Below are positions 17,964 through 27,176 of a DNA stretch of 64,000 nt, in pieces. The position numbers and the translations under genes were made by a program. The notes beneath the pieces are model-generated. The model saw only the letters and a list, made by a program, of their open reading frames with translations. It did not search any database and was not told where the DNA came from. Every line of letters starts with the position of its first letter. Positions within the stretch are counted from its first letter, which is position 1. Source of the DNA: Cryptosporidium bovis (Eukaryota > Apicomplexa > Conoidasida > Eucoccidiorida > Cryptosporidiidae); assembly GCA_009768925.2 (NCBI GenBank), contig VHIT02000018.1, positions 248,001 through 312,000 on the forward strand, written 5' to 3'.

Positions 17964-20723
17964 ATGAGGTTGAATAGGGCTTTTTCGCCGTTGTTTTTTG
18001 CATTTATTGTTCTATTGGACATCCACAACTTTACTTTATTCGCAAATTCTGCAGCTTCTCCTGGTGATGGTAGAGGAGGTGATAATGGCAAAGAAAAAAA
18101 GAAATTTCCTTGGCTTAAATTAGCCGGAGGTTTTGGTGGATTGAATTTATTTTCTCCAAAGGGTTTTTCTAAAGGGACTCAACATAAGCCGGTAAAAGGA
18201 CCATTGCAAGATGTTGATTTAGGTGCAAGAGAAACGGATGCTGAATCATCACAGGAAATTAAAAGTCCATTAGGAACACCTGATTTTACACCACCAGATC
18301 CGGTGGCTGATGATGTGCATATGCATAAATATCCCGAACCTGATGATAAACCAACTGAAACTGGAACAGAAGATTCGAAACCTGGAACAGGAGATTTGGA
18401 ACCTGGAACAGGAGATTTGGAACCTGAAAAGAAGCCATCTGTAGATTTACCAGAAAAATTAGAATCTTCAGATGATAAAACTGGTATGGAAAAAGGATAT
18501 GAAGCAGTTGTTCCACCAATAATTCCTGGAGGAGATTTTCGTCCATTAACAACTGGTGATGTTGATCCAGTTTTTAGAAACTTGTTTTCTAACAATTGGT
18601 TAGAAGTATTTTCACCAGAATCTGTTTATTATCCATTATTAAAGTTGGATTTAGATAAGTCAAGCCTTATAGGTAGTTCTAAAATACTGGAAACAATACT
18701 CAGTAGATACAATACTTTTATCGATTCACAAATTGGTTCATTAAACATACAATTGGGAATTTCAAAAGATTGTGCTGATCTTAGTGATAGTGAAATATAT
18801 TATTTGGAAGCATTTTCTCATTTTTTGAATAATTTAATAGGAACTAGGATGCCAAATGATGAAATTTGTTTAATATTTTCAAAATCCAAGACAAGAGGAA
18901 GTGATTTCGTCAGTGATATTGCTGCCTATTTGGGAAATAACAAAAACATCAGCTTAGGAATGGATGTATTGAAATCGATTAATTTGAGTTCGTTAAATTA
19001 TAAAGCAGGAAAATCATTTAGGTCATCAGATTTAACTGTTTATGGAATCAAGAGACTTGCTAAGGAGAATTATGAATTGGCTGCAATGTCTAATTGCCAA
19101 GATGATCAAATAATATTTTCAATGGCATTATCTCTCATATCAGATATATATAAACTTGATTTATCTTCGGTCTCTCGTATAGAAGTTGGTTCTATATGTG
19201 AAATACTCAAGACACGCAAAGGATTTAATAATTTAATTTTTGAATTAACATTAAATTCGCACTTTAGAAGAGGTATACAAAATTTTGATAATCTTCCATT
19301 TGATACATTTATCATTAAAAACAACCTTGAGAGATCTTATAGACAATTATCGGAACAATTCTTGAGTTACTTTATGGAATATGATTTAGATGCTATTAAA
19401 GTATTATCAAGAACAATGGATTCAGAATTTGATGTGAAAGATGTTATTGGTGATGTCGAGTCTATTCATGGTGATGGTGCAATTAAGACTTCTGACAGAT
19501 ATATTCAAGCTGGGTTCCCAATTCCAGAAATTCCAGGTCCTCCAAGTAGAAAGGTTCTTACTAAGATTCCAACACCAATTTCAGATTCTGAATTGTTTTT
19601 ACCAAGTAGAACTACTAAAACTCTTTACTTTGGTTATGGAGAAAGCTATCCAACTAGACCGGAAGTATTGCCAGAGAAGCAAGCAGGCAGAGAATTTGTT
19701 AAGGAATTTGTAACGCATATTTCTCCAAGAGATTACGAAACTCAATTTACGTATGGAAGCTCACAATTTACCGGTCCAAAACTCTCATACTATAAACGTC
19801 TTTCTGAACGTGAGTTTATCCATAAAAAGAAAATAAATCAATTAAAGGAGGAGCAGAAACGTTTGGAAAGTAGAAGAAAAAGGAGAATGACTTCAGGTTA
19901 TCGCGATTTATCTGAATTGAAGGAAGGTTCAGTTTCATTTGACGAAACTTCTGAACCATCCGAAATCAGTGAGGAACCATCACCAATTCCAGTTGAGGCA
20001 CCAAAAGAAGAAATTCCATCGAGATTTGATGAAAAACTTCACAACCTTGTTCCAAAGACAAAAAGTTCAGTGTACAAGCAACCACGAAAATATGGTCCCT
20101 TACAACATGAATTGGATTACACAACATTAAAACCAGTAAAAAGATTTGACAGTGTTGGATATCCATTTCGTAGAGGTGGTAGTTATCGTCATTATGATCA
20201 TGATACAAGTACTAGAACAGATTCAAGTGAGTCATCTGATGGAACAATTGGTATTTCCGAAGAAGCTTCAATTCACGGTCGTTCTCAGGCTGATGAGTCT
20301 GATATTGAAGGTATCACACGTGCTATGGAATCTCTATCCATACATGACAAGTTACCGAAAAAAAGTGCAGCAGTTGCTCTTACGACTGAAATTGCGGCCA
20401 GAGAAATTCCACTGAAGTGCAGAGAACTTATTAGACCTCAACAAAAAAGAGCTCTTGGTCTTTTTAGAGTACTCAAGTACCTCTATAACGGCAGTACTGA
20501 AAAATGGTATATTACTGCGTTTTGCAGAGCTGTTTATTTCGCTGAAAGAGATGTTTGCATTGAAAGAGGTGTCAAGGATCTAGATATTAAGAAAATGGCA
20601 AGTGAGTGCTATACTTCTTTAAGAAGTGCTCCGTTCGTTTTATCCAACCCCGCCCTTTCTAGACTTGCCAGGCAAGTTTGCTATACTTTCTACAAGAGAA
20701 GAGGAGCCTCTGTTTGCAATTAG
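17964..20723 (+). CDS. Large secreted protein, unknown
   Basis: 919 residues with a clear signal peptide (about 1-30, ending near FANSAAS). Next comes a low-complexity acidic and Pro-rich region (about 60-180) that includes three tandem seven-residue repeats of the PGTGDLE type. A helical domain spans about 190-500. A basic, charged region lies near 610-640 with RRKRR, and a Ser/Asp-rich stretch near 745-790. A C-terminal region (about 815-919) has evenly spaced Cys residues. No family is recognised. Secretion through the ER is expected, and it is probably specific to this lineage. The helical part shares a loose pattern (ALxS...EIC.L) with the other two secreted proteins in this block (617 and 658 aa), so they may be distant paralogues. 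Confidence 0.8.
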   Translation: MRLNRAFSPLFFAFIVLLDIHNFTLFANSAASPGDGRGGDNGKEKKKFPWLKLAGGFGGLNLFSPKGFSKGTQHKPVKGPLQDVDLGARETDAESSQEIKSPLGTPDFTPPDPVADDVHMHKYPEPDDKPTETGTEDSKPGTGDLEPGTGDLEPEKKPSVDLPEKLESSDDKTGMEKGYEAVVPPIIPGGDFRPLTTGDVDPVFRNLFSNNWLEVFSPESVYYPLLKLDLDKSSLIGSSKILETILSRYNTFIDSQIGSLNIQLGISKDCADLSDSEIYYLEAFSHFLNNLIGTRMPNDEICLIFSKSKTRGSDFVSDIAAYLGNNKNISLGMDVLKSINLSSLNYKAGKSFRSSDLTVYGIKRLAKENYELAAMSNCQDDQIIFSMALSLISDIYKLDLSSVSRIEVGSICEILKTRKGFNNLIFELTLNSHFRRGIQNFDNLPFDTFIIKNNLERSYRQLSEQFLSYFMEYDLDAIKVLSRTMDSEFDVKDVIGDVESIHGDGAIKTSDRYIQAGFPIPEIPGPPSRKVLTKIPTPISDSELFLPSRTTKTLYFGYGESYPTRPEVLPEKQAGREFVKEFVTHISPRDYETQFTYGSSQFTGPKLSYYKRLSEREFIHKKKINQLKEEQKRLESRRKRRMTSGYRDLSELKEGSVSFDETSEPSEISEEPSPIPVEAPKEEIPSRFDEKLHNLVPKTKSSVYKQPRKYGPLQHELDYTTLKPVKRFDSVGYPFRRGGSYRHYDHDTSTRTDSSESSDGTIGISEEASIHGRSQADESDIEGITRAMESLSIHDKLPKKSAAVALTTEIAAREIPLKCRELIRPQQKRALGLFRVLKYLYNGSTEKWYITAFCRAVYFAERDVCIERGVKDLDIKKMASECYTSLRSAPFVLSNPALSRLARQVCYTFYKRRGASVCN
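18359..18421 (+). repeat. 21-bp tandem repeat in coding sequence
   Basis: Three tandem units: a degenerate one (18359-18379) and two identical ones (18380-18400 and 18401-18421). They begin AACTGG or ACCTGG and share the core TGGAACAGGAGATT. They are in frame and encode PGTGDLE-type heptads in the 919-aa secreted protein. Two perfect copies imply recent duplication and possible length polymorphism. Confidence 0.85.
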
Positions 20724-22843
20724 GTTAAGTAAAATCTTGGAAGTGAATATTCATTTACAGTAAGTTAGATTAAAATATATTACCTTTAGTTTTTTTGAAA
20801 GAATCCCAAACATGGTTAGTAAATAGATTGGATGGGTGGGTGGATGACGAAGAAAATGGTAAATACTGGATGGAAAAGCCCTTATTATTTTCACTGGTAT
20901 TTAAATAAAATAACTACGATATTTAAATTATTAATATAAAATTCATATCTCTTTAATATTAATGAAAATAACCTAGAATTGTAATAATATGTAACATACA
21001 AATAGCTTTGTTCATTTACGTGTTGGTGAATGGATTAGATGTTTAAAGATAAACGTTAAAACATTTTTTGAAATGAGAATTCATGGTTTAATGGTTCCTT
21101 TGTAATTCCCTGGTTGATCCTGGCGAGATAATGGTTATATATGATAACTTCACAATGTATAGCAAAATTTTGAACTTGCGAATTTAAGATCAGGAGTATT
21201 TAACACTTGACAATGCTAAAATTGAATCTAAATAAATTGAGTTGGGAATTATGGTTATGAAATTAATGTCTACCATTAAACAGTTAAATATTCTTAAATG
21301 AGTAGCATTTAAATGAAACATAGAAACAAAATTTGGATGCACATTGCAATGGCCTTCATCCTTTACATAGAGATAATTGCGAGATCGTGTTCATTTATAT
21401 ACTCGCATTATGGAGATTGCTTGTTGGAACTAAAGCTACTTTAAGTCTTCCACAGATTGTTGATTTGTGTGAATATATTCATACATACAAATATAAAGTT
21501 CTTACTAAATACTTTGAAGTGTATGTGTGTGTAGGAGATGAGTAAAATCTCTTATATATATATTATTTATTATTTAGATGAAACTGATATTCAAGTAATC
21601 ACCAATTAAAGACGTGGTGTAATGGTTGTATTAGTTAGAAAGTCGTTCATATTCAAGTTCAGTGATAGTAGTTAGTGGTATTGTGCCTCCGAGTGGAAGT
21701 ATTGAGAGTGAGCTTGGTCTTGGAGATGCAAACAAGCAATCAAACTAGGTAAGAAAGTAAGCAAACAGATAACACAAAGTTGAGGATGAGTAGTACATTA
21801 TTGTATAAGAGACAGAAAAAATATTATTGACTCCCGTTTCAAATGAGATGTATTATTTCATTTGCATAATGTGGTGATTGAGTACAAAATAAAAAGATGC
21901 AGCCTTAAGCATAAAAGTCACTAGCATTGTTTATAGTATATTTATCGGGGATAGAATAGATGACAGAATATATCATTTTGAGAGTCAGGTTTATAATTAT
22001 AGGTTATTGTCACTTACTATACAAGGGTTTAAATGAAATTTATATTAGTTCACATGAATAAATTATTTATTTAAATGTAATGTTTGTTTCCTATACCATT
22101 ACTTTTCTCTCCCATTGTACTTATGTATCTTTTAATCACTTCGCCTTTATATTTTGAGACGTATACATTTATATGTGAAATACAATATTATTGGGTGGTA
22201 TGGCAGTGACAGCAGGTAGCAGTAATGGTTTCAATGAGTTTGAATCTCTTTGTTTTTCAGGGTTTGACATATATCTTGATATGTGTGAGAGAGACGAGTT
22301 ATTTCATTACTTAATGGCTTTAAAGTGAGATAAAAGCGAACTAGGGACAATATCAGTAATATTGACAATACACATATGTATTTGTATATTAAGTCCTGAA
22401 CCTGGTGAAAAAATAATGTAGAATTGTGAACCTAGAAGGAAAATAGGTTATGGAGGTGGGAAGGTTAAATTAATACAGAATGTATTATAAAAGGTACATT
22501 ATTCACTTTGTTTATGTTTTCTTGATACAGGTAATTTCTATTATTATACTTGTTTTCTTTTTAGTTCAAATTAAAACAAATTTCTTAATATTATGTATTT
22601 GAATAGGTGACTATTACCAAAAAAAATAGATGTCCAGACGTTCAATTACTGATTTCCGTATCTTTGATTAGTTATTAACAATTTTAGTGGTGTGTAATTA
22701 AAAAAACTGAATATAAATAATAGTGAGAAAATTGTATATATACCTTTGAATTGAGGATATAATAGTATATACAAAACAGTTTGGCAATTTGATGCGTATT
22801 TTTTTGTATTAATGGAATATAAATACTGGAAATAGAAAGTGAA
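20724..22843. other. Longest gene-free region (2.1 kb)
   Basis: No credible protein gene on either strand; the 70-codon frame at 21333-21545 has no supporting feature. The region is less AT-simple than other gaps and contains an SSU-rRNA-like 5' segment at 21109-21215. It may be an RNA locus or a stretch that has lost genes. Confidence 0.5.
21109..21215 (+). other. Segment resembling 5' end of SSU rRNA
   Basis: CCTGGTTGATCCTG (21109-21122) matches exactly the near-universal first bases of eukaryotic 18S rRNA. Downstream, in the right order but imperfect and shortened, are GTATAGC (compare GTATAAGC), AACTTGCGAAT (compare AACTGCGAAT) and TTTAACACTTGACAAT (compare TTTACTTGATAAT). The 530-loop and decoding-site sequences are absent, so this is at most a decayed or partial copy of the 5' domain, or an RNA that mimics it. 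The first match is clear; the later ones could be chance in AT-rich DNA. Confidence 0.35.
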
Positions 22844-23800
22844 ATGAAGAAAATGACTCCAAAGCACAAGAAGGTGGTAAAATTGGACTCAAAAGCTGAT
22901 CCAGAGTCTATATCTGGACCAATGTCGAGAGCTAGATCCAAATCCATGATTCCGAAGTCAAGGTCAAAATTGAACTCAAACTTTGGGTTTTATCTGAAAG
23001 ACGATGAGACTGGTGACAGTGCAGAAAATGATTCAGAAAATACACCAATGAGAATTCCAAAAAATGATATATTTAAGGTGAATGATTCTAACTGTGAAGA
23101 TGATATTTATATTGACGAATACGACAGCGAGTATAACGAATTTTACGCCTATAAGATTTACAGAATACCACTTATTTTGTTTATATTAACAGTTATAAGT
23201 GTGTTATTTATAAATTTATTTGGGAAAAACCATTCATATTACAATTATGGCAATAGAATGGTGGGAAGTAGAAAAGGGAATAATAGCTATTATATCAATA
23301 ATAACCATGATTCAGGTTTAAAACTTAATATCAGCTCCGATATTGGTATTGGACTTGATTCTTATTATGACACTACTTTGAATAACATATCAGGTATGTT
23401 TAGATAGATAAAGATGGCAAATAGGACGGTAATTGCTGTAATGATATGGAAGTTGCAAACGAACTATTATCATTATATCAATGAAAGTATTTGCTATTCG
23501 AATAATAAAAATGGTCATTAATTTACCTTTAATATTAATTTAATAGAAGAGCAGATAGATAGAATTAGGATTGAGGATTTGCAGATGGCGTTTCAGTTGC
23601 TCTTAAGGAGCCTAGATGAAAGCTTCAGCAAGATAGAGAGGAAAGTAACTTTTCTTGAAACAGATCTTAATCTTAAAATTGAGCAAAATAGGAATTCAAC
23701 CCAAACTCTACTAACCCAATTCGACTACTTCGAAAGAGAAGCATCACAAAGGGCCGATTACTTGGAGAAAATAGTGTCAGAACTTAAGATAAACGCCTAG
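22844..23800 (+). CDS. Single-pass membrane/coiled-coil protein, 2 exons
   Basis: Exon 1 is 22844-23393 and exon 2 is 23547-23800. The intron (153 bases) begins GTATGT and ends TTTAATAG, and splicing keeps the frame through the junction (NNIS|EEQIDRIR). The product is 267 residues. It has a basic Lys/Arg/Ser-rich N-terminal region (1-45), an acidic stretch (about 48-100), one transmembrane helix (about 107-125, IPLILFILTVISVLFINLF) and, after the splice junction, a heptad-rich coiled coil (about 184-265). With no signal peptide, a type II orientation is likely. I do not recognise a family. The layout recalls nuclear-envelope or SNARE-like bridging proteins, but no SUN, KASH or SNARE signature is visible. 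Without the intron the coiled coil would be missed. Confidence 0.75.
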
Positions 23801-24701
23801 TGCCCACACAGTATACAGGAATAGTGTAAAATAGTGAAGAGGAGGAGGTATAATCACTTTGAAAGGATATGCAAACAAACGAGTCATACTCGAAGAGTAA
23901 AAAGAAAACTAGAAAGCGATGCCTGGTGGAATAATAAATTTCTTTAGATTTATTATTCCATTAAGCTATAAATAAGGGTTTTAATCTCTATATGTCTTTT
24001 TTCTGTTACATGCATTTTAATTGCGTGCTTTATAGTCATGCAAAATAATCTTGCACATTTCAGCTCAGTACCGGCACAAATTAGTATATAAAGACAGTTG
24101 GCGCCTTTTATCAATAATAAAAGTAAAATTAATGCTAAGGTGTAAGCAAGTAGATTTGTAAGTAAGTGAACCATTAGTTTTGAATTAAATTATGTGACAT
24201 GGTATTCTGAGTAAAGGAGATACCGTATTGTAAAGAAGGGTGTTTAGAACGATACATGAAGTTGGAAGCAGCAAGTTGTAGTAGAGTTTAACTAGCAAAA
24301 CAAGTACCATTTTTAGTTTTACTAAATTAAGAATTGAGTTTACAATATACATTTTGGTTATTTGGAGACTGAGAAAAAAGCGAAGGAAGGTCAGAAGGTG
24401 GTGGTCATAGAATATTACTAGAGCAACCAATAAGGGAAAAAAGCAGCAGTAACGTACGGTATATAAAAGGATAGACCTTACCTTACGGATACTCATTTTT
24501 ATTGAATGGCATTTAACCAAAGAGCTGTATATATAAAAAGTGAATAAACAAATTAGTTGTCTTGATTCATCAATACTTGAGTGACAGTAAATTGAGGTTA
24601 TATATATCTGGAACTAAGGGATTGGCGGTGAATCTTAATGCAAAGTTCAAAGTGAAGTAATACCAGATAGACCGATTAAGTTGATGCTATAATATAACAA
24701 A
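23801..24701. other. Intergenic with TTGGCGCC site
   Basis: About 900 bases, no gene seen on either strand. An E2F-like TTGGCGCC lies at 24098-24105, 600 bp upstream of the next ATG. Confidence 0.45.
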
Positions 24702-26555
24702 ATGACGCTAAATAAGTTAATATTGTTAATGTCAGTGGCAATTTCAAATTTGCTTTTTTCAGAAAGCACAGGAATATTGCAAAGATGTTTGGACATAGGA
24801 ACGGCAAACGAGGCGTTTCAGAATAAAATATACGACTTTCTGGCAGATTCAGTAATAAGAAAAAATTTGGTGGATTATGAGAGCAAAACATTTATGCAGG
24901 GTGAAAAGGAACAAGAGTTGCAACACGAATACTGTTATTTATATGTAAAAGAGAAAACCGGTTTGTTGGCGTTATTAGATGTGTTCGAGTCCAAGAATCA
25001 CCACATAAATGATATGTTTTGGGACTCAATGATGGAGGTTCTTCCTCCAACATGGCATGTATATGGAGCAAGGCCAATGAAAATGTCTATAATAAATGGA
25101 AGGTTTTCTGAGTCATGCACTTCGAATTTGTTTTCATTTTACAAAGATAATATATTGGAGAAATACCATACGGCGTTATCCAATTTAAAGGATATGAGGA
25201 TACTAACAATGGGAAAAATGGTGGAGATATGTAGAAATATAAGAGAAAAAATGTTATCACTAGGTTTTGATTTAGATAATAATTCAACTTACTTCGGTAA
25301 ATCAGATTTGTCACCGTATTACAGATGCTCAACTATTGACAAGGACAATTTTGCAGACATACTAATAGTTTTACTGGGCAGATATAGGGGTTACATTACT
25401 AAACTGAAGGCCTGTTCTATTGTTGATTCTTTTGAAGGAATATACGATTTGGGTAATATAAACGATAATTCTTGTTATGATAAATTGAGAAAACATTTAT
25501 TTGGAAAGGTAATACCAACAGGAAGAAACCAAAAAAATGAAGCATATATACTATGCAGAGAACTACAGTTACTTAGAAGACTAACTTACAGTCAGTATGA
25601 TAACTTTTCGTCAATGGTTTCAGATGATGTATCGGACGATACTAATAGGGAAGAGGGTACTAATGTTACTAGTAAAATTGTTAAGTTAACGATTAACTAC
25701 TTGAAGAATACTTTGAAAAATATTAAGATAACACCAACAGGCGAGAAGATATTGAGTGTTATTAAAATAGATAAAAAAAGGTTTACTGAGAGTTGTGTGA
25801 ATAATATTGAAACACTGTTCGCAACTGGCGGAATTGTTTTTGATGTTAATGAAGAGTCAGAAAATGATGGAGGTGGGAATGAAGGAGAGGGAGAGAGTGG
25901 TTCAATTGTAAATAACAATTTGAAGTACGAAACTTCTTTGGTTGATTTGAGAAACAAGTTATTTGTGGTATGCGGATCACTTCATATGCATATATTAAAC
26001 AGCAAAATTCCGGGATTCCACTCGATAAAACTAATGAACCCCAGACTTCATAACAGAAGTGACATATTTAAAATGGTTGATTCCGGCTTTTTAGCCTTTG
26101 ATAGATGCAGAAACGATAAAAATATAACTGGTATAAAATACACAATTACTCAAGACACGATTTCTGAGATAATATTAACTATAATTTTTTACTCGGCAAA
26201 TGATTCACTGAGTTCAATTGCACTCTACAATGGGTTAACAAAGGCGTCTATATGTGAATTGTCTGGTTTACTGGTTGAATCATACAACAATGACTTGAGC
26301 CAGGAACCGAACAATTTTTTACCAGTTTGTCGCGACATTATTCTTGGTTATATATTAGAACAGAGGGGAGACGGAATTTTTGAGAGAAAAAAACTAAGAA
26401 AATCTATAATAAAAGTTTGCAGCATTCTCATTTCTGCAATTAATGAAATGTCTATTGTCGAAACAATTGGTGGATCACTTTTCAGTTCCAGTTATTATGA
26501 TGCTGAACCCCTATCTGAAGTTGAAATAGGATTAATGCTTAATTCACATAAATAA
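24702..26555 (+). CDS. Secreted protein, 617 aa, unknown
   Basis: A signal peptide is evident (about 1-20, LILLMSVAISNLLFSEST). The rest is helical, with about a dozen cysteines scattered through it and an acidic, Gly-rich low-complexity loop (about 385-405, NDGGGNEGEGESG). There is no C-terminal membrane segment, so the protein is probably secreted. Regions with alternating hydrophobic helices end in IVDSF (about 246) and in ASICELSGLL (about 520). The latter resembles segments in the 919- and 658-aa neighbours. No domain is recognised; a lineage-specific exported or granule protein is plausible but unproven. Codon use matches neighbouring genes. Confidence 0.8.
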   Translation: MTLNKLILLMSVAISNLLFSESTGILQRCLDIGTANEAFQNKIYDFLADSVIRKNLVDYESKTFMQGEKEQELQHEYCYLYVKEKTGLLALLDVFESKNHHINDMFWDSMMEVLPPTWHVYGARPMKMSIINGRFSESCTSNLFSFYKDNILEKYHTALSNLKDMRILTMGKMVEICRNIREKMLSLGFDLDNNSTYFGKSDLSPYYRCSTIDKDNFADILIVLLGRYRGYITKLKACSIVDSFEGIYDLGNINDNSCYDKLRKHLFGKVIPTGRNQKNEAYILCRELQLLRRLTYSQYDNFSSMVSDDVSDDTNREEGTNVTSKIVKLTINYLKNTLKNIKITPTGEKILSVIKIDKKRFTESCVNNIETLFATGGIVFDVNEESENDGGGNEGEGESGSIVNNNLKYETSLVDLRNKLFVVCGSLHMHILNSKIPGFHSIKLMNPRLHNRSDIFKMVDSGFLAFDRCRNDKNITGIKYTITQDTISEIILTIIFYSANDSLSSIALYNGLTKASICELSGLLVESYNNDLSQEPNNFLPVCRDIILGYILEQRGDGIFERKKLRKSIIKVCSILISAINEMSIVETIGGSLFSSSYYDAEPLSEVEIGLMLNSHK

Positions 26556-27176
26556 TTCAACCGAGAGTCCTTAATTCATCACTCTGCGTCTAAGAACCTG
26601 TGACCTTTTGGCTCTGGTGGCGTTTTCTAGATCAAGCCTTGCCGCCAGAAACCTTTTTAGTTGGTAAGAATGAGACCAAAAGAAAGATTAAATGGATTTG
26701 CATGCACGAGGGGAAATGGTGGGGGTTTTCATCTAGTAAACAAAATTATTAATTAAAGGAGTAATTGTGCGAAACACTATAAAGTTTGTGGGTATTGAGA
26801 TCATGAAGAGTTGTGACATTTATTATTTTTATTTGCACTGGTTAAAGCAATGTTTTATTTAAAACAATTTCCATTTTTAGGCGGGATTGACATGTTTGGG
26901 TATAATTTAAAGATTCAGGTGCGTTATGTCCACTGGAATGAAGATGGGAGGAAAGTAATATCGGGGGAGAAATTATTTCGTGTATCCCTGGAACATAATA
27001 AAAAAGATCTACAGAAGGGAGGTGTAAAGTTGACATATAAAAAGGTATACAGAAGGAGTTATATATTGTTTGTGTTTTTAAAAGAGAAGATAGGAGAGGG
27101 GCGTTGGTATTTAGTAAACATTATATAAATATATATATGTATACGCATGTATATTATTTATGTGCTATAACTAAAA
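26556..27176. other. Intergenic, 0.6 kb
   Basis: Contains a structured GC-rich island (26605-26682), a GCATGC at 26699-26704 and GGCGGGA at 26880-26886. The 92-codon frame at 26850-27128 has no recognisable feature and was not called. Confidence 0.45.
26605..26682. ncRNA. Candidate structured RNA, nested stems
   Basis: CTTTTGG (26605-26611) pairs exactly with CCAAAAG (26676-26682). Inside it TCTGGTGGC (26613-26621) pairs with GCCGCCAGA (26641-26649), nine positions with one G-U wobble if the plus strand is the RNA, around a 19-base loop. The region is a GC-rich island between two secreted-protein genes. CCTTTTGGCT and AGATCAAG both occur here and also in U2 snRNA, but in U2 they are adjacent, so I do not call U2. 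It could also be a 3' UTR fold of the upstream gene. Confidence 0.35.

Noticed and set aside
21333-21545. 70-codon frame in the 2.1 kb gap
   Set aside because: No recognisable feature, and it sits in a region that looks non-coding.
21614-21627. tRNA D-arm-like GTGGTGTAATGGTT
   Set aside because: No matching acceptor stem, anticodon stem or T-arm (no GTTCRANNC with closing pairs) within tRNA length.
21109-22843. Complete small-subunit rRNA gene
   Set aside because: No 530-loop (GTGCCAGCAGCCGCGG), no ATTAGATACCC, and no 3' decoding-site sequence in the region.
26604-26636. U2 snRNA
   Set aside because: CCTTTTGGCT and AGATCAAG are present but separated by 16 bases, and no branch-point-binding GTAGTA or Sm site follows in the right place.
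26850-27128. 92-codon open frame as a gene
   Set aside because: Biased simple composition, no domain or signal peptide, lies within an apparent promoter, and contains an E2F-like site.
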